This document shows, in pieces, positions 8,131 to 21,286 of a stretch of DNA of 64,000 nt. Source of the stretch: Umezawaea sp049997955 (GTDB taxonomy: Bacteria; Actinomycetota; Actinomycetes; Mycobacteriales; Pseudonocardiaceae); the NCBI GenBank assembly GCA_049997955.1, contig JAEBDY010000011.1:124001-188000 (forward strand), written 5' to 3'. Both the position numbers and the translations under genes were made by a program. Position 1 is the stretch's first letter. Every line of letters starts with the position of its first letter. A model generated the notes under the pieces. It did not search any database. It was not told the DNA's origin and saw nothing but the letters and a program-made list of their open reading frames with translations.

Positions 8131-8559
8131 ATGGGAGAACGGGTGCGGGGCCGACGGCCCGATGGCGCCGACGACGCCACGGTCGAAGCCGTCGGCGCGC
8201 TGACCGAGGCGTTGGAGACCGCGGAGCGGGCGCGCGGCAGGCTGTTCGACTTCCACCAGCTCTCCGGCAGCGCCGACGAGAAGGCGGGCCGGGCCGCGGG
8301 ACTGCTGCGGGCCGCGGGCCACACCGCGCTGGCCGACGAGCTGGAGCGGGACCTGATCGGGCGCAACGTCGTGTCGGGCCGGTGGACGTTCCAGCTGGTC
8401 GAGGACTACGACGACGGCTACCACCGGGCGTTCCGCGACTGGGAGCGGCGGGTGCGCGACGACCTGCTCGGCGGCGCCCGGCACGTCTTCGAGGCCGAGC
8501 TCAAGGAGCGCAACACCACGGTGGGCGCACCGGGCCAGCGGCTCGACCCGTCCGACTGA
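8131..8559 (+). CDS. Conserved actinobacterial hypothetical protein
   Basis: A 142-aa soluble, mostly helical protein (ATVEAVGALTEALETAERAR ... LFDFHQLSGSADEKAGRAA ... WTFQLVEDYDDGY). The pattern of a heptad-like N-terminal helix, a central FHQL segment and a conserved W-x-F-Q-[LV]-V-E-[DE]-Y-D-D-G-Y block recurs in actinobacterial genomes, but no function is known to me. No Shine-Dalgarno precedes the ATG; a GGGTAA element 9 nt upstream suggests leaderless, stress-sigma-driven expression. The SRPBCC gene starts 25 bp downstream on the same strand, so the two probably form an operon. Confidence 0.75.
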   Translation: MGERVRGRRPDGADDATVEAVGALTEALETAERARGRLFDFHQLSGSADEKAGRAAGLLRAAGHTALADELERDLIGRNVVSGRWTFQLVEDYDDGYHRAFRDWERRVRDDLLGGARHVFEAELKERNTTVGAPGQRLDPSD

Positions 8560-8584
8560 TCCGCCGACACCGAGGAGAACAGCA

Positions 8585-9037
8585 GTGGTCAACGTCGAGC
8601 GCAGGTTCACCGTGGGCAGGCCGGTCGAGGTCGTCGCGGAGTACCTCAAGGACTTCGCCAACGCCGAGCAGTGGGACCCCGGCACGGTCACCTGCGTCCG
8701 CACCGACCCCGGTCCCGTCCGGGTGGGGTCCACCTGGCACAACGTCTCCGAGTTCAAGGGCAAGGAGACCGAGCTTGACTACCGGCTGGAGCGGTTGGAG
8801 CCGAACCGGCTGACGTTCGTGGGGGAGAACAAGACCGCCACCTCCACCGACGACCTCACGCTGACGCCGGCGGGCGCGGGCACCGAGATCACCTACCACG
8901 CGCACATCGCGTTCCACGGTCTGGCGAAGGTGGCCGACCCGTTCCTGAAGTCGGAGTTCGAGATGCTCGGCGACGCCGTCGTGCTGTCCATGACCGAGGC
9001 GATCGAGAAGCTGCCCGCGACACCCGGTTCTGCCTAG
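8585..9037 (+). CDS. SRPBCC-family (polyketide cyclase/START-like) protein
   Basis: A 150-aa protein with the SRPBCC (Bet v1-like) pattern: RRFTVGRPVEVVAEYLKDFA, W-D-P-G-T, an acidic mid-section (VSEFKGKETELDYRLERLEP) and a long C-terminal helix. These domains form a hydrophobic cavity that binds lipids or small aromatic ligands; the ligand here is unknown. GTG start with GAGGAG upstream. The gene follows 8131-8559 at 25 bp and belongs to the same apparent stress cluster. Confidence 0.85.
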   Translation: MVNVERRFTVGRPVEVVAEYLKDFANAEQWDPGTVTCVRTDPGPVRVGSTWHNVSEFKGKETELDYRLERLEPNRLTFVGENKTATSTDDLTLTPAGAGTEITYHAHIAFHGLAKVADPFLKSEFEMLGDAVVLSMTEAIEKLPATPGSA

Positions 9038-9111
9038 CCGCCGTCCGGGGATAGGGTGCGGTTGGCACCGAGCAGGTCGACGTCGCCGGTGCGGAGGGTG
9101 GAGGCGCGCTG

Positions 9112-10077
9112 ATGAGATCCGGAGCGGCGCGCGGGCACGAGGGCTACTTCCACGAGACGGCCTTCTACGGCTCGGACGACGAGTTCGTGGCGCTGGTGGC
9201 GCCGTTCGTCCTCGACGGCGTGTCGGCCGGGGAGCCGACCCTCGTGGTGTGCGGTGACACCAACGAGAAGCTCCTCCGGGAGGCGTTGAGGGACGCCGCG
9301 GGGATCACCTACCTGCCCGCCGACGACCAGTACGCCCGGCCCACCACGGCGATCAAGCGCTACCGCGAGGCCTTCGTCGACCTCACCGCGTCCGGCGCGC
9401 GGCAGATCCGGGTCGTCGGCGACGTCCCGCACCCCGGGATCGGCGTCCCGTGGGACTGGTGGGCGCGCTACGAGGCGGTGGTCAACCACGCCTTCCACGA
9501 CTTCCCGCTGTGGGGCATGTGCCCGTACGACACCCGGACCACCCCCGCCGCCGTGCTCGCCGACGTCGCCCGCACCCACCCCCGCATCGTGACCGCGGAC
9601 GGCCTCCGCCGGGCGAACTCCCGGTTCCAGGAACCCCAGGGCTTCCTCGCCGCTCGGCCGAAGCCGCTGCCGGACCTGCTGGAGGCGCGGTCACCCGCGG
9701 TGCTGCTGGTCGACCCCGCGCCCTCCGAGGCGCGACGCGCGGCGCGCGAGGCCGTCGCGGGCACGACCCTGTCACCGGACGAGGCCGAGGACCTGGTGTT
9801 CGCCGCGAGCGAGATCGTGACGAACGGCCTGAGCCACGGCCGTCCGCCCGTCCGCTTCCGGCTGTGGGCGGATCGCCACCACGTGGTGGTGACGGTCACC
9901 GACCAGGGGCCGGGGCCCGCCGATCCCATGGTCGGCCTGCTGCCCACCACGGAGACCGCCACCGCGGGGCTCGGTCTGTGGCTGGCCTACCACACGTGCA
10001 GCTACGTCACGTTGGGGCGCGACGACGAGGGGTTCACGGTTCGCGTCGTCGCGGGCCCTCCGCGGTTGGCAGGCTAG
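9112..10077 (+). CDS. MEDS-domain sensor with C-terminal HATPase (anti-sigma/RsbW-like) domain
   Basis: A 321-aa protein. The N-terminal ~170 residues are an MEDS (DcmR-type sensory) domain, beginning YFHETAFYGSDDEFVALVAP and containing LVVCGDTNEKLL. Residues ~215-315 are a GHKL ATPase of the RsbW/SpoIIAB class: N-box SEIVTNGLSHG, G1 box TDQGPGPAD and a G2-like segment AGLGLWLA. This arrangement is typical of actinobacterial anti-sigma regulators, where the kinase domain phosphorylates a STAS antagonist or binds a sigma factor. A STAS protein is encoded at 63531 but 54 kb away. Start chosen for GGAGG 7-8 nt upstream of ATG 9112. Context (CsbD, PPOX) supports a role in general-stress signalling. 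Confidence 0.87.
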   Translation: MRSGAARGHEGYFHETAFYGSDDEFVALVAPFVLDGVSAGEPTLVVCGDTNEKLLREALRDAAGITYLPADDQYARPTTAIKRYREAFVDLTASGARQIRVVGDVPHPGIGVPWDWWARYEAVVNHAFHDFPLWGMCPYDTRTTPAAVLADVARTHPRIVTADGLRRANSRFQEPQGFLAARPKPLPDLLEARSPAVLLVDPAPSEARRAAREAVAGTTLSPDEAEDLVFAASEIVTNGLSHGRPPVRFRLWADRHHVVVTVTDQGPGPADPMVGLLPTTETATAGLGLWLAYHTCSYVTLGRDDEGFTVRVVAGPPRLAG

Positions 10078-10078
10078 G

Positions 10079-10579
10079 TCACAGGTCGACGGCGCCGTGG
10101 TCGCCGCCGTCGTAGCGCTCGCCGCTCAGCTTCGACTTCGCGAAGCTGAGCACCGACGCGATCCGGCCGCCGGGGGTGTCCCAGTACTCGGCCGACATCG
10201 CGGTCACCTTCAGCAGCACGACGTTGGGGTCGTCCACCCCCTGCGGCAGCCAGGCCTCGACCCAGCCGTTCCACAGTTCCCTTGCCTTCTCCCGGTCGTC
10301 CACGAGCTCCGCGGTGCCGTAGATCGAGATCCAGGTGTCCTTCGAGGTCAACGTCACGGACACCTCGGGGATGGCCGCGATGTGGGCCACCTTGCGCGAG
10401 TCGCGCTCGGCGAAGAACCACAGGTCGCCGTCGAACTCGACCTCCTGCTGGGCCATCGGACGGCTGATGAGCCTGCCGATCTCGTCGATCGTGGTCAGCA
10501 TGCCGACCCGGATGGCCGACGCCAACCCGGCGACCTTCCGGACCTCCTCGTCGTGGGATTCGGCGGTTGCCTTGGTCAT
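10079..10579 (-). CDS. Pyridoxamine 5'-phosphate oxidase-like (general stress protein 26 type)
   Basis: A 166-aa split-barrel flavin-binding protein. It shows MLTTIDEIGRLISRPMAQQE, LWFFAERDSRKVAHIAAIPE and VSVTLTSKDTWISIYGTAEL, the hallmark order of the GSP26/YzzA group, which binds FMN or F420 and is sigma-B dependent in Bacillus. The biochemical role is not known. ATG 10579 has GAGGAG upstream. The gene converges with the MEDS-HATPase gene with a 1-bp gap and closes the stress island. Confidence 0.88.
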   Translation of the reverse strand: MTKATAESHDEEVRKVAGLASAIRVGMLTTIDEIGRLISRPMAQQEVEFDGDLWFFAERDSRKVAHIAAIPEVSVTLTSKDTWISIYGTAELVDDREKARELWNGWVEAWLPQGVDDPNVVLLKVTAMSAEYWDTPGGRIASVLSFAKSKLSGERYDGGDHGAVDL

Positions 10580-10631
10580 GCGCTCTCCTCGTGGTCGCGG
10601 CCGTGGTCACCCAGGGGGTTCCCGCTAGTCG

Positions 10632-10820
10632 CGATCCCTACGCCTGCACCGCGGCGAGGTGGGGGCCCGACGGGGGACCCTGGAGGTCCTTGAGGGCTTC
10701 CGGTGCGGCGAGCACAGCCCCGGCCTGTTCCTCGCGCTGCGCGTCTCCGAGCACTTCGAGGTGCCCGTCGAGGTGGTGTTCTCCACGAAACCGTTCCCCG
10801 ACTCGGCAGCCAACCGGGTG
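10632..10820 (+). pseudogene. Remnant of a small XRE-family transcriptional regulator
   Basis: One frame reads RRGTLEVLEGFRCGEHSPGL then FLALRVSEHFEVPVEVVFST and KPFP. This resembles the second half of compact XRE regulators (R-Q-T-[LV]-x-A-I-E-x-G-[KR]-x-x-P-S-L-x-L-A-[LF]-[RK]-I-A-x-x-F-x-V-x-[VI]-E-x-[VI]-F). The first half, with the HTH entry helix, is scrambled and has no start codon. Key positions are mutated (A-I-E to V-L-E, P-S-L to P-G-L). I interpret it as a decayed regulator gene. Confidence 0.5.
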
Positions 10821-10906
10821 AGGGGACCTGAACACCGCATTTGCCCGCCCCGATCATCGAGTTCGCCGGCACCCTGGAAGGTGATCATCCAGACAGGGGG
10901 AGAGCG

Positions 10907-12262
10907 ATGACCTTCGACCACGCGCGGTGGCAGGCCAGGTTCGACGAGCTGGCCGGGGTCCACCGGGTTCCCGGCGCCGCGCTCGCGGTGCTGGCGGACG
11001 GGGAGGTCCACGAGTTCGCGACGGGGGTGCTGCACCGGGGCACCGGGGTGGGGACGACGGTGGACTCGCTGTTCCAGATCGGGTCGATCAGCAAGGTGTA
11101 CACGGCGACGCTGGTGGCGCAGCTCGCCGAGGAGGGCGAGCTGGACCTGGACGCGGCGGTGGTGTCGGTGCTGCCGGAGTTCGCGGTGGCCGACGGCGAG
11201 GCGACGAAGTCGGTGACCGTGCGGCAGTTGCTGAACCACACCAGCGGGATCGACGGGGACTTCTTCCACGACACCGGCCGGGGCGACGACTGCGTGGCGC
11301 GGTACGTGGAGGCGTGCTCGGGCCTGGGGCAGAACCACGCGCCGGGCGCGACGATGTCGTACTGCAACAGCGGGTTCAAGATCCTCGGCCGGATCGTGGA
11401 GGTGCTCACCGGGCAGGTGTGGGACACCGCGCTGCGCGAGCGGATCGTGGAGCCGCTCGGCTTGACGCACACCGTGACGCTGCCCGAGGAGGCGCTGCGG
11501 TTCCGCGCGGCGATGGGGCACGTCGGGGAGCCGGGGACGACCCCGGAACCCGCGCCGGTCTGGAGCCTGCCGCGCTCGATCGGGCCCGCGGGCGGTGTCG
11601 TCGCGACCGCCGCGGACGTCGTCCGGTTCGCCCGGATGCACCTCGACGGCGGCCTCGCGCCGGACGGCGGGCGGGTGCTGGGAGCCGAGCGGGTCGAGGC
11701 GATGGCAAGCCGCGAGGTGGAGGTGCCGAACCGCTGGCGCGGACCCACCCACTGGGGGCTCGGGTGGGAGCTGTTCGACTGGCCGGGCGGTCCGGTGATC
11801 GGCCACGGCGGAGCGACCATCGGGCAGTACGCCTTCCTCACCGCGGTGCCGGGAGCCGGGGTCGCGGTCGCGCTGCTCACCAACGGCGGCGCGGTGGGCA
11901 GGATGCACTCGACGCTGGCGGGCGAGCTGCTTGGCGAGCTGGCGGGCGTCACCGTGCCGCGCTTCGCGCCGCCCCCGTCGCCGCCCGAGGTCGACTTCAG
12001 CAGGCACCTGGGTGCCTACCGGAGCGAGGGCATCGACTTCGAGCTGACCGACCGCGACGGCGTGCTGCACATGAGCTACCGGTGGCGCGGCGAGACGGCG
12101 AACCTCCTCCCGCCGCAGGAGCTCGACTTCGTGCCGGTGTCGGACACGCTCTTCGGCGGACGGCTGCACGAGGACGAGGAGTGGCTGCCGCTGGTGTTCT
12201 ACCCGGTCGGCGACACCGCCTACCTGCACTTCGCCCTGCGGGCGGTGCCGAAGGTCGACTGA
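10907..12262 (+). CDS. Serine hydrolase, beta-lactamase/class C penicillin-binding-protein family
   Basis: A 451-aa protein with the three class C signatures: S-I-S-K at 60-63 (catalytic Ser60), Y-C-N at 152-154, and GHGG around residue 300. A ~100-residue C-terminal beta domain follows (VDFSRHLGAYRSEGIDFELT), as in esterase EstB/D-aminopeptidase-like members. There is no signal peptide, so it is probably cytoplasmic and acts on esters or peptides rather than on periplasmic beta-lactams. ATG 10907 has AGGGGGA 5-10 nt upstream; upstream in-frame codons look non-coding. The M19 dipeptidase gene follows after 126 bp. Confidence 0.9.
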   Translation: MTFDHARWQARFDELAGVHRVPGAALAVLADGEVHEFATGVLHRGTGVGTTVDSLFQIGSISKVYTATLVAQLAEEGELDLDAAVVSVLPEFAVADGEATKSVTVRQLLNHTSGIDGDFFHDTGRGDDCVARYVEACSGLGQNHAPGATMSYCNSGFKILGRIVEVLTGQVWDTALRERIVEPLGLTHTVTLPEEALRFRAAMGHVGEPGTTPEPAPVWSLPRSIGPAGGVVATAADVVRFARMHLDGGLAPDGGRVLGAERVEAMASREVEVPNRWRGPTHWGLGWELFDWPGGPVIGHGGATIGQYAFLTAVPGAGVAVALLTNGGAVGRMHSTLAGELLGELAGVTVPRFAPPPSPPEVDFSRHLGAYRSEGIDFELTDRDGVLHMSYRWRGETANLLPPQELDFVPVSDTLFGGRLHEDEEWLPLVFYPVGDTAYLHFALRAVPKVD

Positions 12263-12388
12263 CCGGCACGGGTGCGTCTCGGTAGGCGGTCCGGTGGCGC
12301 CCACCCCCTCCCCCGATCGTCCGGATGGCTCTACGGTCGGGGTGGCGGGTTCGGGACGAGGCGGCTCCGCCCGACCCGGGAGGCCCCG

Positions 12389-13402
12389 ATGACCACGCAC
12401 CGCGACGCTGTCGTGGCCGACGCGCACAACGACCTGCTGATGCTGGTCGTGCGCCGCCCCCGCGCGGCGTGGGCGGGCTACTTCCGCGACCACTGGTACC
12501 CGCAGCTGCGCGAGGGCGGGGTCGACGTGCAGGTGCTGCCGGTGTTCGTCGACCACGAGTTCCGGCCGGAGGGGGCGCTGCGCGAGACGCTGCGGATGGT
12601 CGAGGCCGCGCACCGGATCGCCGAGGGCAACGCCGACGTCGTCGCGCTGTGCCGCACGGGCGGGGACGTCGACGCCGCGCTGGCGTCCGGGCGGATCGCG
12701 CTCGTGACCGCGCTGGAGGGGTGCCCGCAGATCGACGACGACCTCGAACTCCTCCAGACCCTCGCGCGGCTGGGCGTGCGGATGGTGTCGTTCACGCACT
12801 TCGGCCGGTCGATGCTCGCCGACGGCTCCGCCGAGGACTCGACCGGCAGCAGGCTGACCCGCTCGGGCGTCGAGGCGGTCGGCCTGCTGGAGTCGCTGGA
12901 CGTGCTGGTGGACGTGTCCCACCTGGGGCGGACCGGGGTGGACCACGTGCTGGAGCTGGCGACCCGGCCGGTGATCGCCACGCACTCGTCGGCGCACGCC
13001 GTGCACCCGCACCACCGGAACCTGGTCGACGAGCACCTGCGCGGCGTCGCGGAAACCGGCGGGGTCGTGTGCGTCAACCTCTTCGCGGGCTTCCTCACCG
13101 ACGCCAAACCCGTGATCGACCACCTGGTGGACCACATCGCCCACGCCGTGGCCGTCGCGGGGGAGGACCACGTCGGGCTGGGCAGCGACTTCATGGCGGA
13201 GGTGATCGACGAGAAGGTCCCGGCGTGCGACCGGCCGCTGGTCGTCGAGGGCGTCGACGCGGAGATCGCGATCCCCGGCCTGGAGGGGCCCGCGGGCCTG
13301 CCGCTGGTCACCGAGGGGCTGCTCCGCCGGGGCTTCCCGGAACCGCTCGTGCGCAAGGTCCTCGGCGCGAACCTCGTCCGGGTGCTGGGGGGAACGGCCT
13401 GA
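12389..13402 (+). CDS. Membrane dipeptidase, peptidase family M19
   Basis: A 337-aa zinc dipeptidase of the renal-dipeptidase family. The metal-binding H-x-D is in VVADAHNDLL near the N-terminus. ALEGCPQI supplies the bridging Glu, and DVSHLG and ATHSSAHAVHPHHRNL provide the two downstream His sites. Family members cleave dipeptides, often with a D-residue or beta-lactam-like substrate. No signal peptide is seen, as in other actinobacterial members. ATG 12389 is preceded by GGGAGG. Pairing with the upstream class C-type hydrolase suggests peptide or D-amino-acid scavenging, which is inference. Confidence 0.92.
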   Translation: MTTHRDAVVADAHNDLLMLVVRRPRAAWAGYFRDHWYPQLREGGVDVQVLPVFVDHEFRPEGALRETLRMVEAAHRIAEGNADVVALCRTGGDVDAALASGRIALVTALEGCPQIDDDLELLQTLARLGVRMVSFTHFGRSMLADGSAEDSTGSRLTRSGVEAVGLLESLDVLVDVSHLGRTGVDHVLELATRPVIATHSSAHAVHPHHRNLVDEHLRGVAETGGVVCVNLFAGFLTDAKPVIDHLVDHIAHAVAVAGEDHVGLGSDFMAEVIDEKVPACDRPLVVEGVDAEIAIPGLEGPAGLPLVTEGLLRRGFPEPLVRKVLGANLVRVLGGTA

Positions 13403-13489
13403 GCCACCCGCGCGCTCGGGGTCCGGATCGGGGTTGGGTCGGGGACCGCCCCGAGCCGACCGGGGTGGCGCCGGTGCCAGGGTTCGACC

Positions 13490-13813
13490 ATGAAGTTCGC
13501 CGGAGCCGGTCTCCTCGCCCTGCCGCTCTGCTTCACCGCCTACGGCGTCATCCGCCTGGTCGGACGGATGGACGGCCGCTACGGCCCCGGTCTCGACTGG
13601 CAGGCCGGTCACCCGGTGAACCTGGTCGGCCTGCTGCTGTTCGTGCCCGCGCTCCTCGGGCTGCGGCGCGCGGTGCCCGGCACCCGTGCCCGCTTGCGTG
13701 ACGCGGCGATCGTGGTGACCCTGCTCGGCGTGGCCACCACCACCGTCCAGTTCGTGGTCGACTCACCACCCGCACCCGCTCCGCCGCGTCCTGGAGCGGT
13801 GACTTCGCGCTGA
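13490..13813 (+). CDS. Small membrane protein, probably C-terminally truncated
   Basis: A 107-aa protein with a signal-anchor-like first segment (GAGLLALPLCFTAYGVIRLV) and two more hydrophobic stretches (NLVGLLLFVPALLGL; AIVVTLLGVATTTVQFVV). Just after the third, the sequence turns into SPPAPAPPRPGAVTSR and stops. Membrane proteins of this shape usually continue with further segments, so a frameshift or truncation near 13760 is likely. Function unknown. Confidence 0.5.
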   Translation: MKFAGAGLLALPLCFTAYGVIRLVGRMDGRYGPGLDWQAGHPVNLVGLLLFVPALLGLRRAVPGTRARLRDAAIVVTLLGVATTTVQFVVDSPPAPAPPRPGAVTSR

Positions 13814-14200
13814 CGGGGGGAGTTCGGGGTCGAGCGGCGGAGCAGGCCGGAGCGGTTCGGAAACCCGCAGGCAGCGGGGGCGGAGCGGACCACCTGACCG
13901 GGCCTTTGTCGCTATCGCACAAACCGGTCGATTCCGGGCCTGCTCGGGTGATCACCACCGTTCTCCGCGGAGCCGACCCGTGGCGCGGACGCGGGCGAGA
14001 TCACACCGCGCGTCGCCTAGGGGGTGCCGAAGGGGCTCCGTAGGGGTTGTCGGCGGCCGGTCTTTTGGCAGATCCTTACAACGCAGGGCACCTGACACGC
14101 GTTGCGATCGCCATACCTTGTACTACTAGGCAGCCGAGAGTGTGTACTCCGTTGCGACGGCGACGGCCGTCCAGTTCGTCGTCTTCGAAAGGCCCGATCA
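13814..14200. other. Intergenic region upstream of the acyl-CoA carboxylase
   Basis: No credible gene in about 390 bp. It must hold the promoter of the carboxylase. One candidate is TTGCGA (14102-14107), 16-nt spacer, TACTAG (14124-14129), about 70 bp before the GTG at 14201; the match to the -10 consensus is only partial. The 14040-14150 part is less G+C rich than the flanks. Confidence 0.4.
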
Positions 14201-19684
<5,484 letters not shown>

Positions 19685-19697
19685 TTTCCCCCACCAG

Positions 19698-19730
19698 AAC
19701 GGGCCGGGTCCTCCGCGGACCCGGCCCGTT
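19698..19730. terminator. Strong bidirectional terminator
   Basis: Perfect 14-bp inverted repeat AACGGGCCGGGTCC / GGACCCGGCCCGTT with a 5-nt loop, between the convergent carboxylase (ends 19684) and the carboxymuconolactone-decarboxylase-like gene (ends 19749). Confidence 0.8.
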
Positions 19731-19748
19731 CCGCGTGGAACCCCCGGG

Positions 19749-20231
19749 TCAGTCCCTCCACTGCTCCGCGGGCGACGTGCCGGGGAGCGGCTTGCCGATC
19801 AGGGCGAGGGGGATGAAGAAGCAGACCTGGCCGATGGCGATGGCGAGCGTGGCGAGCGCCCGGTCGTCGTAGTGGGCGGACGCCAGCTCGTAGAGGGGGT
19901 CGGGGACGCGTTCGCCGTGGGGGTTGGGGGTGAGGACGGCCTCGACGAGCGCCAGCGCGACCCGTTCGGCCTCGGTGAAGTGGGGCGCGTCCCGCCAGGA
20001 CGCCACGGCGGTGATGCGCTCCTCGGATTCCCCCGCGTCGCGCAGGGTTCCGGTGTGCAGGGTGGTGAGGTAGGTGTTCCCGACGAGCTGCCCGGCGCGC
20101 AGGTGCGCCAGGCCGGTGGTGGTCTTCGGGATCGAGCCGTCGCCGACGGCCTTGAACAGGGCTCCGCTGATCCGCCCCAGCTCGGGGACGAGCTTGACGG
20201 GGTTGGGCAGACGCGACTGGAGGGTGGTCAT
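19749..20231 (-). CDS. Carboxymuconolactone-decarboxylase / AhpD-like protein lacking the CXXC motif
   Basis: A 160-aa all-helical protein of the CMD/AhpD superfamily: LAHLRAGQLVGNTYLTTLHT, then RITAVASWRDAPHFTEAERV and ALALVEAVL. In redox-active AhpD-like members the first segment reads C-x-x-C-x-x-x-H. Here residues 52-55 are N-T-Y-L and only His59 remains, so peroxidase activity through a dithiol is not possible. ECF41-type sigma factors typically sit next to such a gene, and here a SnoaL-tailed ECF sigma gene is divergent with a shared promoter region (20276-20337). GAGGAG precedes the ATG. Confidence 0.88.
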   Translation of the reverse strand: MTTLQSRLPNPVKLVPELGRISGALFKAVGDGSIPKTTTGLAHLRAGQLVGNTYLTTLHTGTLRDAGESEERITAVASWRDAPHFTEAERVALALVEAVLTPNPHGERVPDPLYELASAHYDDRALATLAIAIGQVCFFIPLALIGKPLPGTSPAEQWRD

Positions 20232-20275
20232 GGTGGGCGTGCTCCTCGTCCGGGTCTTCGTGCTGTCACCGCTCT

Positions 20276-20302
20276 GACGAACGGCGAGCGGTGGATGTGA
20301 CC
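20276..20302 (-). promoter_or_regulatory. ECF41-type promoter, minus arm (for the CMD gene)
   Basis: On the minus strand: GGTCACA (20302-20296), a 16-nt spacer, CGTC (20279-20276). This is one base from the TGTCACA...CGTC promoter reported for ECF41 sigma factors. The expected transcript start would give a leader of roughly 35-40 nt before the ATG at 20231. The -35 box is one arm of an 11-bp perfect inverted repeat at 20295-20318 that it shares with the divergent promoter. Confidence 0.7.
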
Positions 20303-20310
20303 ACCCCGGT

Positions 20311-20337
20311 GGTCACATCGCGGAGGTCGCGCTCGTC
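20311..20337 (+). promoter_or_regulatory. ECF41-type promoter, plus arm (sigma-factor autoregulation)
   Basis: On the plus strand: GGTCACA (20311-20317), a 16-nt spacer, CGTC (20334-20337), identical in boxes and spacing to the minus-strand promoter at 20276-20302. The two -35 boxes form the inverted repeat ATGTGACCACC-CC-GGTGGTCACAT (20295-20318). It lies about 30 bp upstream of the sigma-factor ATG, so autoregulation is inferred. Confidence 0.7.
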
Positions 20338-20368
20338 ATCGTTCCGACCGTCGAGACGGAGGACGACC

Positions 20369-21241
20369 ATGGACGAACACGACTTCCTGGCCGGGAGGTT
20401 CGAGGAGCACCGCGCGCACCTGAACGCGGTGGCCTACCGCATGCTCGGCTCGCTGGTCGACGCCGACGACGCCGTCCAGGACGCGTGGCTCAGGCTCGCG
20501 CGCACCGACGCCGCCACCATCGACAACCTCGGCGGCTGGCTGACCACGGTCGTCGGCCGGATCTGCCTGGACGTGCTGCGCTCACGGCGGCAGCGCCGCG
20601 AGGACTCGCTGGAGGCCCGCCTGCCGGACCCGGTCGTCACCGACGACGTCACCGATCCCGAGCACCGGGCGCTGACCGCCGACTCGGTGGGGTTGGCGCT
20701 GCTGGTGGTGCTGGAATCGCTGAACCCCGCCGAACGGCTGGTCTTCGTCCTGCACGACCTGTTCGGCGTGCCGTTCGAGCAGATCGCCCCGATCATGGAC
20801 CGCACACCGGTCGCGACCCGCAAGCTCGCCAGCCGCGCCCGTCACCGCGTCCGGGGTGCGGCTCCCACGCCGGACCCCGACCCGGTCGCCCAGCGCCGCG
20901 TCGTGGACGCCTTCCTGGTCGCCGCGCGCGGGGGAGACCTCACCGCCCTGCTGGCCGTCCTCGATCCCGACGTCACGCTGCGCGTCGACGCCGGGAAGGC
21001 GCTCCACGGCGGTGCGCGGGTCCTGCGCGGCATCGACGCCGTGGCCGGGCAACTGGCCACGTTCCAGCGCATGGCCGCCCTCTCGGTCACCCGCCCGGCG
21101 CTGGTCAACGGCGCGGCCGGGCTGGTCAACACCGTGGAGGGCGAGCTCGTCTCGATCATGGGCTTCACCGTCGTCGCCGGGAGGGTCGTCGAGATCGACG
21201 TCTTGTCCGACCTCGATCGCCTCGCCGGTCTGGTGCGCTGA
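20369..21241 (+). CDS. ECF sigma factor with C-terminal SnoaL-like domain (SigJ / ECF41-like)
   Basis: A 290-aa RNA polymerase sigma factor. Sigma region 2 covers residues ~5-75 (HLNAVAYRMLGSLVDADDAV, DNLGGWLTTVVGRICLDVLR) and region 4 ~105-160 (NPAERLVFVLHDLFGVPFEQ). A C-terminal ~110-residue SnoaL/NTF2-like domain follows, as in the ECF41/SigJ class, where it replaces an anti-sigma factor and modulates activity. The linker motif is RLPDP rather than the WLPEP I associate with ECF41, so a related subgroup is possible. ATG 20369 follows GACGGAGGAC. Its neighbour and the mirror-image promoter between them predict that this factor transcribes both genes. Confidence 0.92.
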   Translation: MDEHDFLAGRFEEHRAHLNAVAYRMLGSLVDADDAVQDAWLRLARTDAATIDNLGGWLTTVVGRICLDVLRSRRQRREDSLEARLPDPVVTDDVTDPEHRALTADSVGLALLVVLESLNPAERLVFVLHDLFGVPFEQIAPIMDRTPVATRKLASRARHRVRGAAPTPDPDPVAQRRVVDAFLVAARGGDLTALLAVLDPDVTLRVDAGKALHGGARVLRGIDAVAGQLATFQRMAALSVTRPALVNGAAGLVNTVEGELVSIMGFTVVAGRVVEIDVLSDLDRLAGLVR

Positions 21242-21250
21242 AGCCGGAGA

Positions 21251-21280
21251 CCGGCGGGGGCGTCGCGGCGCCCCCACCGG
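21251..21280. terminator. Bidirectional terminator between sigma gene and htpG
   Basis: 12-bp inverted repeat CCGGCGGGGGCG / CGCCCCCACCGG with one mismatch and a 6-nt loop, located between the convergent stop codons at 21241 and 21287. Confidence 0.65.
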
Positions 21281-21286
21281 GACCGG

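Noticed and set aside
10625..13612. A ~995-codon minus-strand open frame across the serine hydrolase and dipeptidase.
   Set aside because: It spans two clear plus-strand genes and their gap, is low-complexity His/Arg/Pro/Gln-rich and has no recognisable domain.
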